Shown here piece after piece: positions 5,416 through 5,730 of a stretch of DNA of 5,730 bases. Each line of letters opens with the position of its first letter. Position 1 is the first letter of the stretch. The notes under the pieces were generated by a model that searched no databases, was not told the origin of the DNA, and saw only the letters and a list, made by a program, of their open reading frames with translations. Both the position numbers and the translations under genes were made by a program. The DNA lies in contig JABMOJ010000117.1 in the NCBI GenBank assembly GCA_013204195.1, positions 1 through 5,730 on the forward strand. Reading direction: 5' to 3'. This DNA is from SAR86 cluster bacterium. Its GTDB lineage: Bacteria; Pseudomonadota; Gammaproteobacteria; Pseudomonadales; Azotimanducaceae.

Positions 5416-5730
5416 AAGAAAAGCGATTCGAAAAAGTCCCGAATTAACGACGAAATAGACGCTAAGTCTGTACGTCTCATCGGGGCCGACGGTGAACAAG
5501 TGGGTGTTGTGTCTATAGCGGAAGCGTTAGATGCGGCGGTGGCAGCAAAGCTGGACCTGGTCGAGATTGCCTCCGATGCCGATCCTATAGTCTGTAAGAT
5601 TATGGATTACGGCAAACACATCTTTGAAGCCAAAAAAGACAAGGCTGCGGCAAAGAAGAAACAACGCCGCACCCAAGTGAAAGAAATGAAGTTTCGCCCA
5701 GGGACGGAAGAAGGAGATTATCAGGTAAAA
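5413..5730 (+). CDS. infC: Translation initiation factor IF-3, 3' end cut by window
   Basis: IF3 binds the 30S ribosomal subunit, prevents premature joining of the 50S subunit and proofreads the start codon and initiator tRNA. The 106 visible codons, open to the window edge, cover the N-terminal domain and linker. They show RINDEI (residues 10-15), [15 protein letters not shown] (20-34), LDLVEIA (47-53), VCKIMDYGK (60-68), a Lys/Ala-rich linker (about 73-86) and the start of the C-terminal domain, [18 protein letters not shown]. About 70-75 residues are missing at the right. The start is AUU. The sequence resembles gammaproteobacterial IF3. The usual upstream neighbour thrS is present only as a broken remnant, and no terminator is evident between ipdF and this gene, so read-through from the steroid operon may contribute to its expression. 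Downstream rpmI and rplT are expected but lie outside the window. Confidence 0.97.
   Translation, partial: MKKSDSKKSRINDEIDAKSVRLIGADGEQVGVVSIAEALDAAVAAKLDLVEIASDADPIVCKIMDYGKHIFEAKKDKAAAKKKQRRTQVKEMKFRPGTEEGDYQVK

Noticed and set aside
5065..5730. Idea that the whole locus is a mobile element end with an attachment site
   Set aside because: No integrase, transposase, tRNA gene or short direct repeat is visible; the thrS duplication is far longer than a usual att core, so no element was called.

Overview
The window looks like chromosomal DNA from a Gram-negative proteobacterium, most likely a steroid-degrading gammaproteobacterium. The translation-initiation factor IF3 gene at the right end has the Pseudomonas/Cellvibrio-type sequence and an AUU start, as in E. 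coli. The five catabolic genes are proteobacterial versions of the mycobacterial set (KstR2 regulon) that degrades the last two steroid rings. Assignments rest on remembered family sequences and visible motifs; no database search was run.

Bases 2-5063 hold five tightly packed plus-strand genes that read as one operon. They are a FadA6-like thiolase (5' end cut by the window), a short-chain dehydrogenase of the MFE-2/17beta-HSD4 type, the two subunits of a heterotetrameric acyl-CoA dehydrogenase (IpdE2-like then IpdE1-like, overlapping by 17 bp), and IpdF. In the known pathway, IpdE1-IpdE2 desaturates the propionyl side chain of 5OH-HIP-CoA, a C/D-ring intermediate. IpdF oxidises the ring 5-hydroxyl after side-chain shortening, and FadA6 performs a late thiolysis of the opened ring. 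The MFE-2-like dehydrogenase probably supplies a hydroxyacyl-CoA oxidation. Ring-opening genes (ipdA, ipdB, ipdC, echA20), a CoA ligase (fadD3) and a regulator are not in the window; some probably lie upstream.

Bases 5065-5369 hold a broken 3' end of thrS (threonyl-tRNA synthetase). Its sequence starts within a base or two of the ipdF stop codon, runs in one frame to about 5145, then continues in another frame to the thrS stop at 5367-5369. This implies a one-base deletion. Only about the last 100 codons are present. ThrRS is essential, so an intact copy must exist elsewhere.

Bases 5370-5730 carry the infC leader and the first 106 codons of infC, starting at AUU with a strong Shine-Dalgarno. 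The simplest reading is that the steroid operon was placed into a thrS-infC locus by an event that left a partial thrS copy next to infC. This junction is the most unusual thing in the window. No RNA gene, CRISPR array or insertion sequence was seen.
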